Origin: an uncultured Lachnospiraceae bacterium
GTDB lineage: Bacteria; Bacillota; Clostridia; Lachnospirales; Lachnospiraceae
Reading direction: 5' to 3'
Length of the DNA: 23,936 nt
Assembly (NCBI GenBank): GCA_937877165.1
Contig: CALEFO010000228.1
Location: forward strand, 1 to 23,936
The translations under genes and the position numbers were made by a program. The notes under the pieces were generated by a model that did no database searches, was not told the DNA's origin, and was given only the letters and a program-made list of their open reading frames with translations. Below, piece by piece: positions 15,639 through 23,031 of the stretch. Position 1 is the first letter of the stretch, and each line of letters starts with the position of its first letter.

Positions 15639-17087
15639 TCAGTCCGTGGTCAGCTCAGGATACTTCTCAACGATTGCCTTCTTGAACTGTGCAAGAGCTT
15701 CATCATAGGAAGCGTTGCCGTCGAAGTAGTTCTTCATTGCACCCTGGAACTCTTCATTGCAGCCCTGATCATAGATGGAGATATTGCTCATATCAACCTT
15801 CTCAGCGCCGGCTGCCAGCATCTCATACGGGTTCTGTCCGCCAAGAACTGCACTTCCGAAGGAATCATCTGCTGCGAGGTCTGCAAGCACGTCCTTGTTG
15901 TTGACACAGTCGGAATCCTTGACTGCGATATCCTTCATGACATCATCATCTGTGGTCATGGTCAGGATAATATCCTTTACAAGAGTCGGGTTATCGGTTC
16001 CGGTTGCTGCGCAGATCCATGTGCCGCCCCAATAGAAGCCCTGAGGTCCTTCTACCAGTCCCCAGCCGCCTGCATTTGCAGTGGAGCCTTCCTCATCCGC
16101 ATGCATGGAGAAGTTGATCAGCCATGCAGGTCCAAAGTATGCGAATACCGGCGTATCCTCGAAGAAGCCCTTGCTCCAGTCATCGCTCCAAAGCTCAGCC
16201 GTTGTGGTTTCCTTCGCATCAACAAGCTTCTTGGAATCGTCCACCCACTTCTTGATGTTGTCGTCGATCTGAACCTTTCCGTCATCCGATACCCACTTTT
16301 CAGATACGTTGTTGGAATATACGCGGTAGGTATCATTTACCGTAGAGGTAATGTTGTAGCCAGCCTTCTTCAGGGTATCTGCTGTTGCACCGAAAGTATC
16401 CCAGTCCTTAACAGCCTCCTGAACATCCGCCGGATCATCCGATCCGAGCACTTCCTTTGCGATTGCACGGTTGTAAATCAGTCCAGCGGAGCAAGCCTGC
16501 CAGGAAGCGCCGCGAAGATCGCCGTTTGCATCGGTCACAACGTCCTTGGTGTACTGATACTGCTTGGAGAGATCTGCATCCGTGATGCCAAGATCCGAAA
16601 GCTTCATAGCAACATCTGCGTCTGCATCCGTGTACTTCAGTGCGTAGTCTGCCTCAATCAGGAAGATATCCGTCTTGTCGTCTGCTGCTGCATCCGCATT
16701 TCCAGGAAGAATGCTGTCCAGATTGTTCTGGTATGCATTGTCATCCGAAGGAGTGATGTGGAACTTCACGGTTACATCGCCGATCTTTCCTGTCGTGTCA
16801 TCTACCTTCTCATATCCCGGATAATGATCCTCCAAGCGGCTCTTGAACTCCTCGTTCCAGCACTGAATGTTCAGGACCTTGCCTTCGTCTGCTGCTTCCG
16901 TAGTCTCCTCTGCAGCTGCTTCCGTCTCAGCCGTTGCTGCATCATCCGTTGTGGTCTCTTCTGCAGCGGCTTCTGTTGCCGCCTCCGTTGCTGCCGTATC
17001 GGTGCTCGAAGAAGTACTGCCGCAGCCTGCTACCATGCCAGCCACCATTGTGGAAGCAAGTAAAACGCTTACTAACCTTTTCTTCAT
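15639..17087 (-). CDS. Carbohydrate ABC transporter substrate-binding lipoprotein
   Basis: Extracellular, lipid-anchored sugar-binding protein (CUT1/COG1653-like) feeding the two downstream permeases. The 482 residues begin with a lipoprotein signal peptide, MKKRLVSVLLASTMVAGMVAG, with lipid-acceptor Cys at 22. A linker of about 45 residues of almost only Ala, Glu, Thr, Asp and Ser follows, then the binding domain from KVLNIQCWNEEFKS. Trp-rich stretches typical of sugar binding are present (WSDDWSKGFF, GGWGLVEGPQGFYWGGTW). GGAGGG lies about 11 bases before ATG at 17087. It is the first gene of the importer operon, has a good promoter, and is separated from the permeases by a hairpin. The ligand is not identifiable; no glycosidase or kinase gene is adjacent. 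Confidence 0.93.
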   Translation of the reverse strand: MKKRLVSVLLASTMVAGMVAGCGSTSSSTDTAATEAATEAAAEETTTDDAATAETEAAAEETTEAADEGKVLNIQCWNEEFKSRLEDHYPGYEKVDDTTGKIGDVTVKFHITPSDDNAYQNNLDSILPGNADAAADDKTDIFLIEADYALKYTDADADVAMKLSDLGITDADLSKQYQYTKDVVTDANGDLRGASWQACSAGLIYNRAIAKEVLGSDDPADVQEAVKDWDTFGATADTLKKAGYNITSTVNDTYRVYSNNVSEKWVSDDGKVQIDDNIKKWVDDSKKLVDAKETTTAELWSDDWSKGFFEDTPVFAYFGPAWLINFSMHADEEGSTANAGGWGLVEGPQGFYWGGTWICAATGTDNPTLVKDIILTMTTDDDVMKDIAVKDSDCVNNKDVLADLAADDSFGSAVLGGQNPYEMLAAGAEKVDMSNISIYDQGCNEEFQGAMKNYFDGNASYDEALAQFKKAIVEKYPELTTD

Positions 17088-17133
17088 AATTTTCTTTCCC
17101 TCCGTTTGTGCTTGTCAGGACCCCTTGTGTCCC

Positions 17134-17147
17134 TTAAACGTTTTCGT
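17134..17147 (-). promoter_or_regulatory. Operator-like motif at the importer transcription start
   Basis: Minus strand ACGAAAACGTTTAA, containing the palindrome AAACGTTT. It begins 7 bases after the -10 of the promoter at 17154-17182, about +1 to +14, where a repressor would block initiation. The form resembles LacI-family operators. A related copy is at 17309-17322. Confidence 0.5.
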
Positions 17148-17153
17148 GATTTT

Positions 17154-17182
17154 GTTATAGATCATTTTTCACATGGAATCAA
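17154..17182 (-). promoter_or_regulatory. Sigma-A promoter of the sugar importer operon
   Basis: Minus strand: TTGATT (17182-17177), 17-base spacer, TATAAC (17159-17154). The -10 matches 5 of 6 and the -35 4 of 6, with ideal spacing and an A-rich region upstream. The start would be near 17147, about 60 bases before the ATG of the binding-protein gene. Confidence 0.7.
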
Positions 17183-17391
17183 GTAGTTTTTTTGTTTTGT
17201 TGTGCATATCTTATATTTTTGTGAGGTTCCACCAAAATCCACCCTTCTATTTTGTCTGTTATTTTCACTGTAACTCACATGTTTAGCGCCCATTCCATGT
17301 CATTTATGTAAATCGTTTTCGTTCAGCTCTTCCGATTTCCTTTTCGTCTCCGCAGCATCTTTTCTGCTGCATTCTCTCCCCGCTATCAAGG
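17183..17391 (-). other. Non-coding upstream region of the importer operon
   Basis: Together with the promoter and terminator this makes a 400-base gap between the importer and ctpA. It holds an A-rich tract (17185-17205, minus strand) of the UP-element kind, a short direct repeat GGTGGA near 17230-17245, the distal operator-like copy at 17309-17322, and a 6-base-pair GCAGCA/TGCTGC hairpin near 17353-17371. I see no coding region. Confidence 0.5.
17309..17322 (-). promoter_or_regulatory. Distal copy of the operator-like motif
   Basis: Minus strand ACGAAAACGATTTA, matching the start-site copy ACGAAAACGTTTAA at 11 of 14 positions, with ACGAAAACG identical. The copies are 175 bases apart, a distance compatible with DNA looping by a tetrameric repressor. 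It fits the cre consensus poorly on the right side. Confidence 0.4.
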
Positions 17392-17440
17392 AAAAAAAGT
17401 CCCGCAAAACACATAATTTCTTGTGTTTTGCGGGACTTTT
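17392..17440 (-). terminator. Strong Rho-independent terminator of the division operon
   Basis: On the minus strand the perfect 19-base-pair arms AAAAGTCCCGCAAAACACA and TGTGTTTTGCGGGACTTTT enclose an 8-base loop, followed by more T. It starts 48 bases after the ctpA stop. This is the strongest terminator in the window and closes the cdaR-like to ctpA operon. Confidence 0.95.
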
Positions 17441-17487
17441 CCCATCTTATAGCCTTACTCTCTGCAGCAGGTTCTCCGGATTTAAAA

Positions 17488-18726
17488 TTACTTAATTTTC
17501 TCCGTAATCGTTTCGATTGCCGTTTCCAACTGATTGTCTGTCCCGGATTTCTGATATTCCTCCGAGTCGAACTCCACCGTCTGATCCGGTGTTACGCCGA
17601 TCTTGTTGATTTCATGCCCGTTTCTGGTAAAGTATTCCGAAATCGTCAGCTTTACTTCTGTGCCATCCTGCAGAGAGTAAACCGTCTGAACCACACCCTT
17701 TCCATAGGTCTGCGTTCCGATGATCGTTCCGGCGCCGGAATCCTGAATTGCACTGGAAAGAATCTCCGAGGCACTGGCAGAATTCCCATTCACCAGAACT
17801 GCAATCGGAAGATTGATCCAGTCGGTTCCATCCGCCTTGTATTCCTTGCGGCTGCCGTCCGGATACTGCATATAAAACACCAGTCCTTCCGGAATCAGGT
17901 ACTGTGCAACGGATGTCACTGCTTCCACGGTTCCGCCCGGATTGTTGCGAAGGTCCAGAATAAGGCCCTTCATGCCCTGATCCTGAAGCTTTTTCAGCTC
18001 CTCCGTGAACTGATCCGGCGTCACGTCGTCAAATTCCGCAATCTGAAGATAACCGATCCCGTCTTCGAGCATCTCGCCCGCTGCCGTTTCCGAGTGGACC
18101 TCCTCCCGCATCACATCCACTTCCTGCTTCTTTCCGTCCCGGCTGATGGTCAGATGAACCGTCGTTCCCTTCTCTCCCCGGATTCTGCTGACCGCCATGT
18201 CCAGATCCAGATCCTGCAGCGATTCGCCATCTGCTTCAAGGAGAATATCATCCGTCTGGAGTCCCGCCGTTTCCGCAGGCGCTCCCGAAATCACGCCTGC
18301 AATCTTGGGGCAGCCTGTCGATGCGTCCTTGGAAACATACGCGCCGATTCCGGTGTAGGTTCCGCTGATGGTTTCATTCAGCTTCTCCACTTCGTCCGGC
18401 GTGTAATAAACCGAATACGGATCATCCAGAGATTCCAGAAGTCCCTTGTAGAGTCCCTCTTCCAGCTGCTCATCCGTAACCTCGTCCGCCTTGTAGTAAT
18501 GCTGATCAATGAGCTGTTTCAAGACATTTACCTTTCGAACCGTCTGCCCGGAAAGAAGTCCCTTTGAAAACAGCATTCCACTGCTTAACGCATTCAGTCC
18601 CGCCGCCATCAGAAGAGCCCCCGCGACAGCCCCGCCAAGAAAAAGTCCCGCGCTCCGTTTCTTCCTGCTCTTCCTTACGTTTTCTTCCTGCTTTACCTCT
18701 TCGTCCTTCCTGTCTGCTTCTATCAT
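17488..18726 (-). CDS. ctpA: CtpA-type S41 carboxy-terminal processing protease
   Basis: Membrane-anchored serine protease acting outside the membrane. From ATG at 18726 it has 412 residues. In that numbering, a basic charged N-terminus is followed by a membrane anchor at about 27-50 (AGLFLGGAVAGALLMAAGL), a PDZ domain at about 120-205 (GIGAYVSKD, GAPAETAGLQTDDILLEADG), and the S41 core with LRNNPGG near 260, catalytic Ser within NSASASEIL (315-323) and catalytic Lys in TYGKGVVQ (343). I prefer this ATG because AAGGA is 7 bases upstream; a TTG at 18747 and an ATG at 18732 are alternatives, and the TTG would overlap the M23 gene. It is the last gene of the operon. In Gram-negatives, Ctp/Prc proteases control M23 and NlpC/P60 murein hydrolases, so its M23 neighbour is a plausible target (inference). 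Confidence 0.94.
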   Translation of the reverse strand: MIEADRKDEEVKQEENVRKSRKKRSAGLFLGGAVAGALLMAAGLNALSSGMLFSKGLLSGQTVRKVNVLKQLIDQHYYKADEVTDEQLEEGLYKGLLESLDDPYSVYYTPDEVEKLNETISGTYTGIGAYVSKDASTGCPKIAGVISGAPAETAGLQTDDILLEADGESLQDLDLDMAVSRIRGEKGTTVHLTISRDGKKQEVDVMREEVHSETAAGEMLEDGIGYLQIAEFDDVTPDQFTEELKKLQDQGMKGLILDLRNNPGGTVEAVTSVAQYLIPEGLVFYMQYPDGSRKEYKADGTDWINLPIAVLVNGNSASASEILSSAIQDSGAGTIIGTQTYGKGVVQTVYSLQDGTEVKLTISEYFTRNGHEINKIGVTPDQTVEFDSEEYQKSGTDNQLETAIETITEKIK

Positions 18727-18736
18727 TTTCATTTCC

Positions 18737-19996
18737 TTACTTGCCAAGATAATTCCACGGGCTCACATAGGAGCCGTTCAACCGCACGGAAAAATGCAGG
18801 TGCGGTCCCGTCGAATTGCCGGTACTGCCAACTGCTGCAATCTGCTGACCTGCACTGACTTCCTGTCCGGCAGACACATACAAGGCACTTGCATGCATAT
18901 AAATCGTGTACAGGCCGTCCCCATGATTGATCATGACATAATTTCCCATGGACGATTCATAGGTAGCTGCCACAACCACGCCGTCTGCCGCGGCCAGAAT
19001 CGGAGAGCCGCTCGGCGCAGCCATATCCAGTCCGCTGTGAAAAATCGTTCTTCCATAAATCGGATGCACGCGGTAGCCGAATTCCGAAGAGATATACGTA
19101 TAGGACGGTGCCGGCCAGGTGAACGCACCGCCGCTGTATTTGCGCTGATTGGCAAGAGCCTGTTTGTCTGCCGCAACGGAGGCCTCCAGAGCCGCAATGG
19201 CAGAGGTCTGCTGATTCATCTGGGCTTCATATTCCTCAATGGTAGACGCAGACTCCGCAATTTCGGACTCTGTGCTCGCAATCTGCTGCTTTTTCTCCTG
19301 GATGAGAGCCGTCATGTTGGTTTCTTCCTCCTCTACCGCCTTCTTCTCGTCATCCAGTGTCTGCTTTTCCTCCTCCAGGGCTTCCTTGGTCGCCGCAACA
19401 AGCTTCGTCTGCTCCTTGTAGCGGCTCAGAAGATTCTGATCATAGTTGGAAAGCTGTTCAATATAATATGCCTTGTTCAGAAGATCACCGAAGCTTGCGG
19501 ACTTCAGGAGAATCTCCATCATGTAGGTATCCCCCTTCTCGTAGATAAACTGGCAGCGCTTCTTCATATTCTCATACTGCTTCTGCTGCGTGTTCTCGGC
19601 TTCCTGAAGTTCCGTCTCGGTCTTCGTGATGTCCGCTTCCTTGTCCTCAATCTGCTGCTTCAGGCTGTCAATGTTCTGCTGAATCTGCGTCAGCTTGGAA
19701 TCCAGCTGCGTCACATAGGTATTCAGATCCGCTTTCTTGTTTTCCAGACTGGCCTTCATATTCTTCAGATCGCTGAGGCTGCTCTGAACCTGCTGCCGTT
19801 CCTTTTTGGCGTTTTCAATCTGGTTCTCCTTTTCCTTGATGGAGGCCTCCGTGACTGTATCCGCCTGCACCGCAAAAGAAAGCGGCTGTGCCGTCGTTAT
19901 AAAGCCAAAAAGCAGTGCACAGCTGACTGCGCACTGCCGGGTGTATTTTCTGAATATTCTTCTGGATTCCTGCCGTTTTTCTTTCTTCTCAGACAT
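18737..19996 (-). CDS. Coiled-coil M23 murein hydrolase (PcsB/EnvC-like), FtsEX partner
   Basis: Secreted cell-separation hydrolase or hydrolase activator. The 419 residues start with a basic segment and a signal peptide (about 20-46, CAVSCALLFGFITTAQPLSFAVQA), followed by long coiled coils at about 50-170 and 200-280 rich in Lys, Glu and Gln, and a LytM/M23 domain at 288-415. Zinc ligands appear intact: H320 and D324 in FHSGLDMAA, H368 in YMHAS, and H399/H401 in GPHLHFSV, so it may be an active enzyme, unlike EnvC, which is degenerate. ATG at 19996 overlaps the end of ftsX by 8 bases; AAGGAAG lies 7 bases upstream. Established models (streptococcal PcsB, E. coli EnvC) place such coiled-coil proteins under control of FtsEX. 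An exact symbol is not assigned because PcsB proper carries a CHAP domain. Confidence 0.93.
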   Translation of the reverse strand: MSEKKEKRQESRRIFRKYTRQCAVSCALLFGFITTAQPLSFAVQADTVTEASIKEKENQIENAKKERQQVQSSLSDLKNMKASLENKKADLNTYVTQLDSKLTQIQQNIDSLKQQIEDKEADITKTETELQEAENTQQKQYENMKKRCQFIYEKGDTYMMEILLKSASFGDLLNKAYYIEQLSNYDQNLLSRYKEQTKLVAATKEALEEEKQTLDDEKKAVEEEETNMTALIQEKKQQIASTESEIAESASTIEEYEAQMNQQTSAIAALEASVAADKQALANQRKYSGGAFTWPAPSYTYISSEFGYRVHPIYGRTIFHSGLDMAAPSGSPILAAADGVVVAATYESSMGNYVMINHGDGLYTIYMHASALYVSAGQEVSAGQQIAAVGSTGNSTGPHLHFSVRLNGSYVSPWNYLGK

Positions 19997-20885
19997 GCAA
20001 ATGCTTCCTTACCGTGATAATACTTCCGAAAAATCCAATGCCGACGCCCAGAAGAAGGGAGACCGGAAGCAGATAATGAAAGACCTCACCGACGGAGCGG
20101 AACTGGATAAAGTTCATCAAAATGGAGAACTTGCCAGTGATAATCTCCACAGCCTTGTTGTACAGCCAGTACATCAGGATCAGAGGAATGATGGTCCCCA
20201 CCAGTCCGATCATGACGCCTTCCACCACATAAGGGGCACGGACGAACAGATCCGTCGCGCCGATGTATTTCATAATAGAAATCTCTTCCCAGTGCGTGGT
20301 AATGCCCATGGCAATCGTATTGCTGATCAGGAAAACCGAGACCACAAGAAGCATGACGATAATCGCAACGGACGCATACATAATCAGCGTGTTCGCGCCG
20401 GACAGCGTATCCGCTGTCAGCTCCGAGCGATTGACCTCACGTACCTGATCCAGGCCCTCCAGATAGCTCACCAGATCCGCCTGCTTCGATACATCCGACA
20501 GATAGATTTCCAGGTTCGCCGAATCCGCCAGCGGATTCTCTGTAAAGCCGTCCGTGTAGCCCTGCAGATAATCCTGTGCAAAGCTCTCCCATGCCTGATC
20601 CGCCGAAACATATTCTACCTTCGAAACCTCCGGCCTTTCCTCCACAGCAACCTTCAGCTGGAGAATCTCATCCTCCGTGGTTCCCTCCTGAAAGAACACC
20701 GTTACCGAAACACCCTGCTCCGCCGTATTCATGATGGAGCGTAGGTTGAACAGAACCGAGAAAAACAGGCCGAACATGAACAGGCACGCCGAGATCGTCG
20801 CAATGGACGCAATCGTGTAGCCCTTGTTCTTCGCCATGTTCCGGAAGCTCTGTCCGATGGCATAAAAAATATTACTAATCCTCAT
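19989..20885 (-). CDS. ftsX: Cell-division ABC transporter-like membrane protein FtsX
   Basis: Mechanotransmission subunit that couples FtsE ATP hydrolysis to an external murein hydrolase at the septum. The 298 residues match Gram-positive FtsX. Four membrane segments are visible at about 22-45, 168-193, 218-242 and 268-292, with a large external domain between the first two (about 50-165) that would contact the coiled coil of the M23 protein. Family motifs include the N-terminal FRNMAKNKGYTIASI and EISIMKYIGATDLFVRAPYVVEG. The ATG at 20885 overlaps the ftsE stop by 11 bases, and its end overlaps the M23 gene by 8, so translation of the three is probably coupled. Confidence 0.96.
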   Translation of the reverse strand: MRISNIFYAIGQSFRNMAKNKGYTIASIATISACLFMFGLFFSVLFNLRSIMNTAEQGVSVTVFFQEGTTEDEILQLKVAVEERPEVSKVEYVSADQAWESFAQDYLQGYTDGFTENPLADSANLEIYLSDVSKQADLVSYLEGLDQVREVNRSELTADTLSGANTLIMYASVAIIVMLLVVSVFLISNTIAMGITTHWEEISIMKYIGATDLFVRAPYVVEGVMIGLVGTIIPLILMYWLYNKAVEIITGKFSILMNFIQFRSVGEVFHYLLPVSLLLGVGIGFFGSIITVRKHLHV

Positions 20886-21657
20886 AATAATCGTACCCGT
20901 CCGAATCTACATCCTGATACTCGTACTGCTCTTCCTCGTAATCGGAATAGACCTCCTGTGCCGTATCACTGATGATCTCGCCCCGTTTCATCTCAATCAC
21001 GCGCTTGTTCATCCGATCCACGATCCCGCGGTCATGCGTGACGACAAGAACCGTGGTTCCGGTTTCACGGTTTGCGCGGTCAATCAGCTGCATGATTTCC
21101 CAGGCCGTATCCTGATCCAGGTTTCCGGTAGGCTCATCGGCAAGAAGAAGGAGCGGCTTATTCACGAGTGCACGTGCGAGCGCGACACGCTGCTGCTCTC
21201 CTCCGGAGAGCTGTGTCACCTGACGCTTGTACTTGTCCGCCATGCCAACCATCTGAAGAACACTCGTAACATTGTGCTTCATCTGGTTCTTCGGAACCAT
21301 CAGGATACGCTGTGCGAAGGCAACGTTCTCATACACATCGCGGTCCTTCAGAAGGCGGAAGTCCTGGAACACAATGCCGATGTTGCGGCGGAACTTGGAT
21401 ATCTTGCTGTGGCGGATGCGGTTCAGATCATAGCCCAGAACCTCGATGGAACCGTCCGTAGGCCGGAGCTGGCGCATGATCATCTTCAGCAGCGTAGATT
21501 TTCCCGATCCGGTCTCTCCTGTGATGAATACAAATTCACCCTCGCGCACCTCCAGATTGGCGCCGATGACACCGGGTGCATCCTTCGAATACTGTTTGCT
21601 CACATTCCGAAGGGAGATTACCACATCGTCTGCGGGCCTGTACGAATTTCTTCTCAT
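20875..21657 (-). CDS. ftsE: Cell-division ATP-binding protein FtsE
   Basis: ABC ATPase partner of FtsX at the divisome. The 260 residues contain Walker A GETGSGKST (47-55), Q-loop VFQDFRLL (96-103), signature LSGGEQQRV (150-158), Walker B LLLLADEP (169-176) and the H-loop His at 208. FtsE is usually about 220-230 residues; here residues 233-260 form an extra acidic, Tyr-rich tail (SDYEEEQYEYQD, then DSDGYDYYED) of unknown role. A 3-base gap separates it from the upstream regulator gene. AGGAG lies 12 bases before the ATG, rather far, which may lower initiation or make it depend on coupling. Confidence 0.96.
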   Translation of the reverse strand: MRRNSYRPADDVVISLRNVSKQYSKDAPGVIGANLEVREGEFVFITGETGSGKSTLLKMIMRQLRPTDGSIEVLGYDLNRIRHSKISKFRRNIGIVFQDFRLLKDRDVYENVAFAQRILMVPKNQMKHNVTSVLQMVGMADKYKRQVTQLSGGEQQRVALARALVNKPLLLLADEPTGNLDQDTAWEIMQLIDRANRETGTTVLVVTHDRGIVDRMNKRVIEMKRGEIISDTAQEVYSDYEEEQYEYQDVDSDGYDYYED

Positions 21658-21660
21658 GAA

Positions 21661-22755
21661 TTACTGATTCTCCTGATCCATGTACTTCATATACTTCACA
21701 ACCATCAGTGCGATCTTAAAGGTAATCGCATCCTCGAACACACGAAGGTCCAGTCCCGTGCTCTTGAGGAGCTTATCCAGGCGGTACACCAGTGTATTGC
21801 GGTGAATGAACAGCTGCCTTGACGTTTCCGAGACATTCAGATTGTTCTCAAAGAACTTGTTGATCGTCGTCAGTGTCTCTTCGTCAAATTCATCCGGGCG
21901 CTTGTCCTTGAAAATCTCGCGGATAAACATCCGGCACAGCGGAATGGGCAGCTGATAAATCAGTCTCCCGATTCCGAGCTGGTTGTATGCGATCACGGTC
22001 TTCTCCTCAAAGAAAATACGTGACACATCCAGTGCCATTCTGGCTTCCTTGTAGGAGTGGCTGATCTCCTTCAGCTCTCCGACCACAGTCCCGTACGCAA
22101 TCCGGGCATCCTGCACGCCGGCTCCCTGCAGATACTCCAGAAGTCCCTCCGCATAGCGGCGGATGGCTTCGTCCGCATATTCATTCTCCGCACCGTGAAT
22201 GATGACGACATTGTTCTCATCCACCTGCGTCACAAAATCGCTCGAACCCGCTCCTGCCATTTCCTGCAGAATAATAAGTGCATCCTTGTCATGACTTTTG
22301 TCCCGCTGCGTCTCCACCAGCATGACCACCCTGGGACTGTTCGCCTGGATGTGCAGCTTCTTCGCACGCTCGTAGATGTCAATCAGAAGGAGATTGTCCA
22401 GCAGAAGGTTCTTCATGAAGCTGTCCTTGTCGTAGCGCTCCTTGAATGCACCGACAAGTCCCTGAATCTGATAAGCCGCCATCCGGCCGACAAGAAGGGT
22501 ACTGTCGGTGCTGCCGTTCACTACCAGAATGTATTCCAGCTGATTCTCATCAAACACCTTGAAAAACTGAAACGGCCCGGCCGACTGCGAATCTGCCGGA
22601 GAAACCGCAAAATCCGGGATGGCCGCCGCCGCTTCCCGAAACACCGGCTGCGTGGACACCACCTCGTGTCCCCCTGCATCCATCACACAGACATCCAGAT
22701 GCGAGATGTCCTTGATCCCGTCAATGGTATTCTGTAAAACCTGATTTGAAATCAT
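21661..22755 (-). CDS. CdaR/PucR-type transcriptional regulator
   Basis: 364-residue regulator of the sugar-diacid-regulator-like class. Residues 1-130 resemble the CdaR-type sensory region (MISNQVLQNTIDGIKDISHLDVCVMDAGG), 130-280 a degenerate nucleotide-cyclase-like middle region, and about 300-360 the C-terminal PucR helix-turn-helix: LTTINKFFENNLNVSETSRQ, then IHRNTLVYRLDKL. There is no signal peptide or membrane segment. It is the first gene of the ftsEX operon and ends 3 bases before ftsE, so it may control division genes rather than sugar-acid metabolism; nothing in the neighbourhood handles sugar acids. The ribosome site is weak (AAAGAG, or a G run touching the ATG). The effector is unknown. 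Confidence 0.85.
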   Translation of the reverse strand: MISNQVLQNTIDGIKDISHLDVCVMDAGGHEVVSTQPVFREAAAAIPDFAVSPADSQSAGPFQFFKVFDENQLEYILVVNGSTDSTLLVGRMAAYQIQGLVGAFKERYDKDSFMKNLLLDNLLLIDIYERAKKLHIQANSPRVVMLVETQRDKSHDKDALIILQEMAGAGSSDFVTQVDENNVVIIHGAENEYADEAIRRYAEGLLEYLQGAGVQDARIAYGTVVGELKEISHSYKEARMALDVSRIFFEEKTVIAYNQLGIGRLIYQLPIPLCRMFIREIFKDKRPDEFDEETLTTINKFFENNLNVSETSRQLFIHRNTLVYRLDKLLKSTGLDLRVFEDAITFKIALMVVKYMKYMDQENQ

Positions 22756-22828
22756 GCCCCCACACTCTTTCTCAGATATTCGTTTCCCGGACTGGAAATC
22801 CAGCGAAACATTTCCGTAACAACCCCAT

Positions 22829-22843
22829 TAAGAATTATTCTAA
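22829..22843 (-). promoter_or_regulatory. PerR/Fur-like inverted repeat before the division operon
   Basis: The minus strand reads TTAGAATAATTCTTA, with a perfect AGAAT-A-ATTCT core. Compared with the Bacillus Per box TTATAATNATTATAA, 12 of 15 positions agree (counting N). It lies about 75 bases before the regulator ATG and overlaps possible promoter elements (TAGAAT, or TTGCGG-18-CTTAAT), none of them strong. Confidence 0.35.
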
Positions 22844-22945
22844 AGCACTGCCGCAAAAAAATCCATAAATCTGCAGGAAATGATTTGTGTAATCTGTTCA
22901 GCGCCGGAGGCTTTCAATGTAGATCAAATACCTTCGAAACATTTT

Positions 22946-22970
22946 GCGGCCGGTGACAGTCTCCGGCCGC
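22946..22970 (-). terminator. GC-rich hairpin after the CPBP gene (possible terminator)
   Basis: On the minus strand GCGGCCGG, loop AGACTGTCA, CCGGCCGC, then AAAATGTTT. The 8-base-pair stem is all G-C, but the T run is poor. It begins about 60 bases after the CPBP stop. The remainder of the 276-base gap before the regulator gene shows no coding region. Confidence 0.5.
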
Positions 22971-23031
22971 AGCGCAGCCGGAACGGCACCCTCCAGCTGT
23001 GCCGCAGCTGAGCAAAAGCCTGCACGGCACC

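Noticed and set aside
15408..17063. 551-residue open frame on the plus strand
   Set aside because: Antisense to the permease start and the binding-protein gene; Cys/Ile/Val-rich shadow translation with no family features. The same applies to the long plus frames at 6443-7978, 18509-20017 and 2186-3277.
17309..17322. cre (CcpA) site
   Set aside because: The left half and central CG fit, but the right half lacks the CA end and there are at least three mismatches; a LacI-family-like motif is the safer description.
18727..18747. TTG start for ctpA at 18747
   Set aside because: It would overlap the M23 gene and lacks a well-placed ribosome site, whereas AAGGA is 7 bases before the ATG at 18726.
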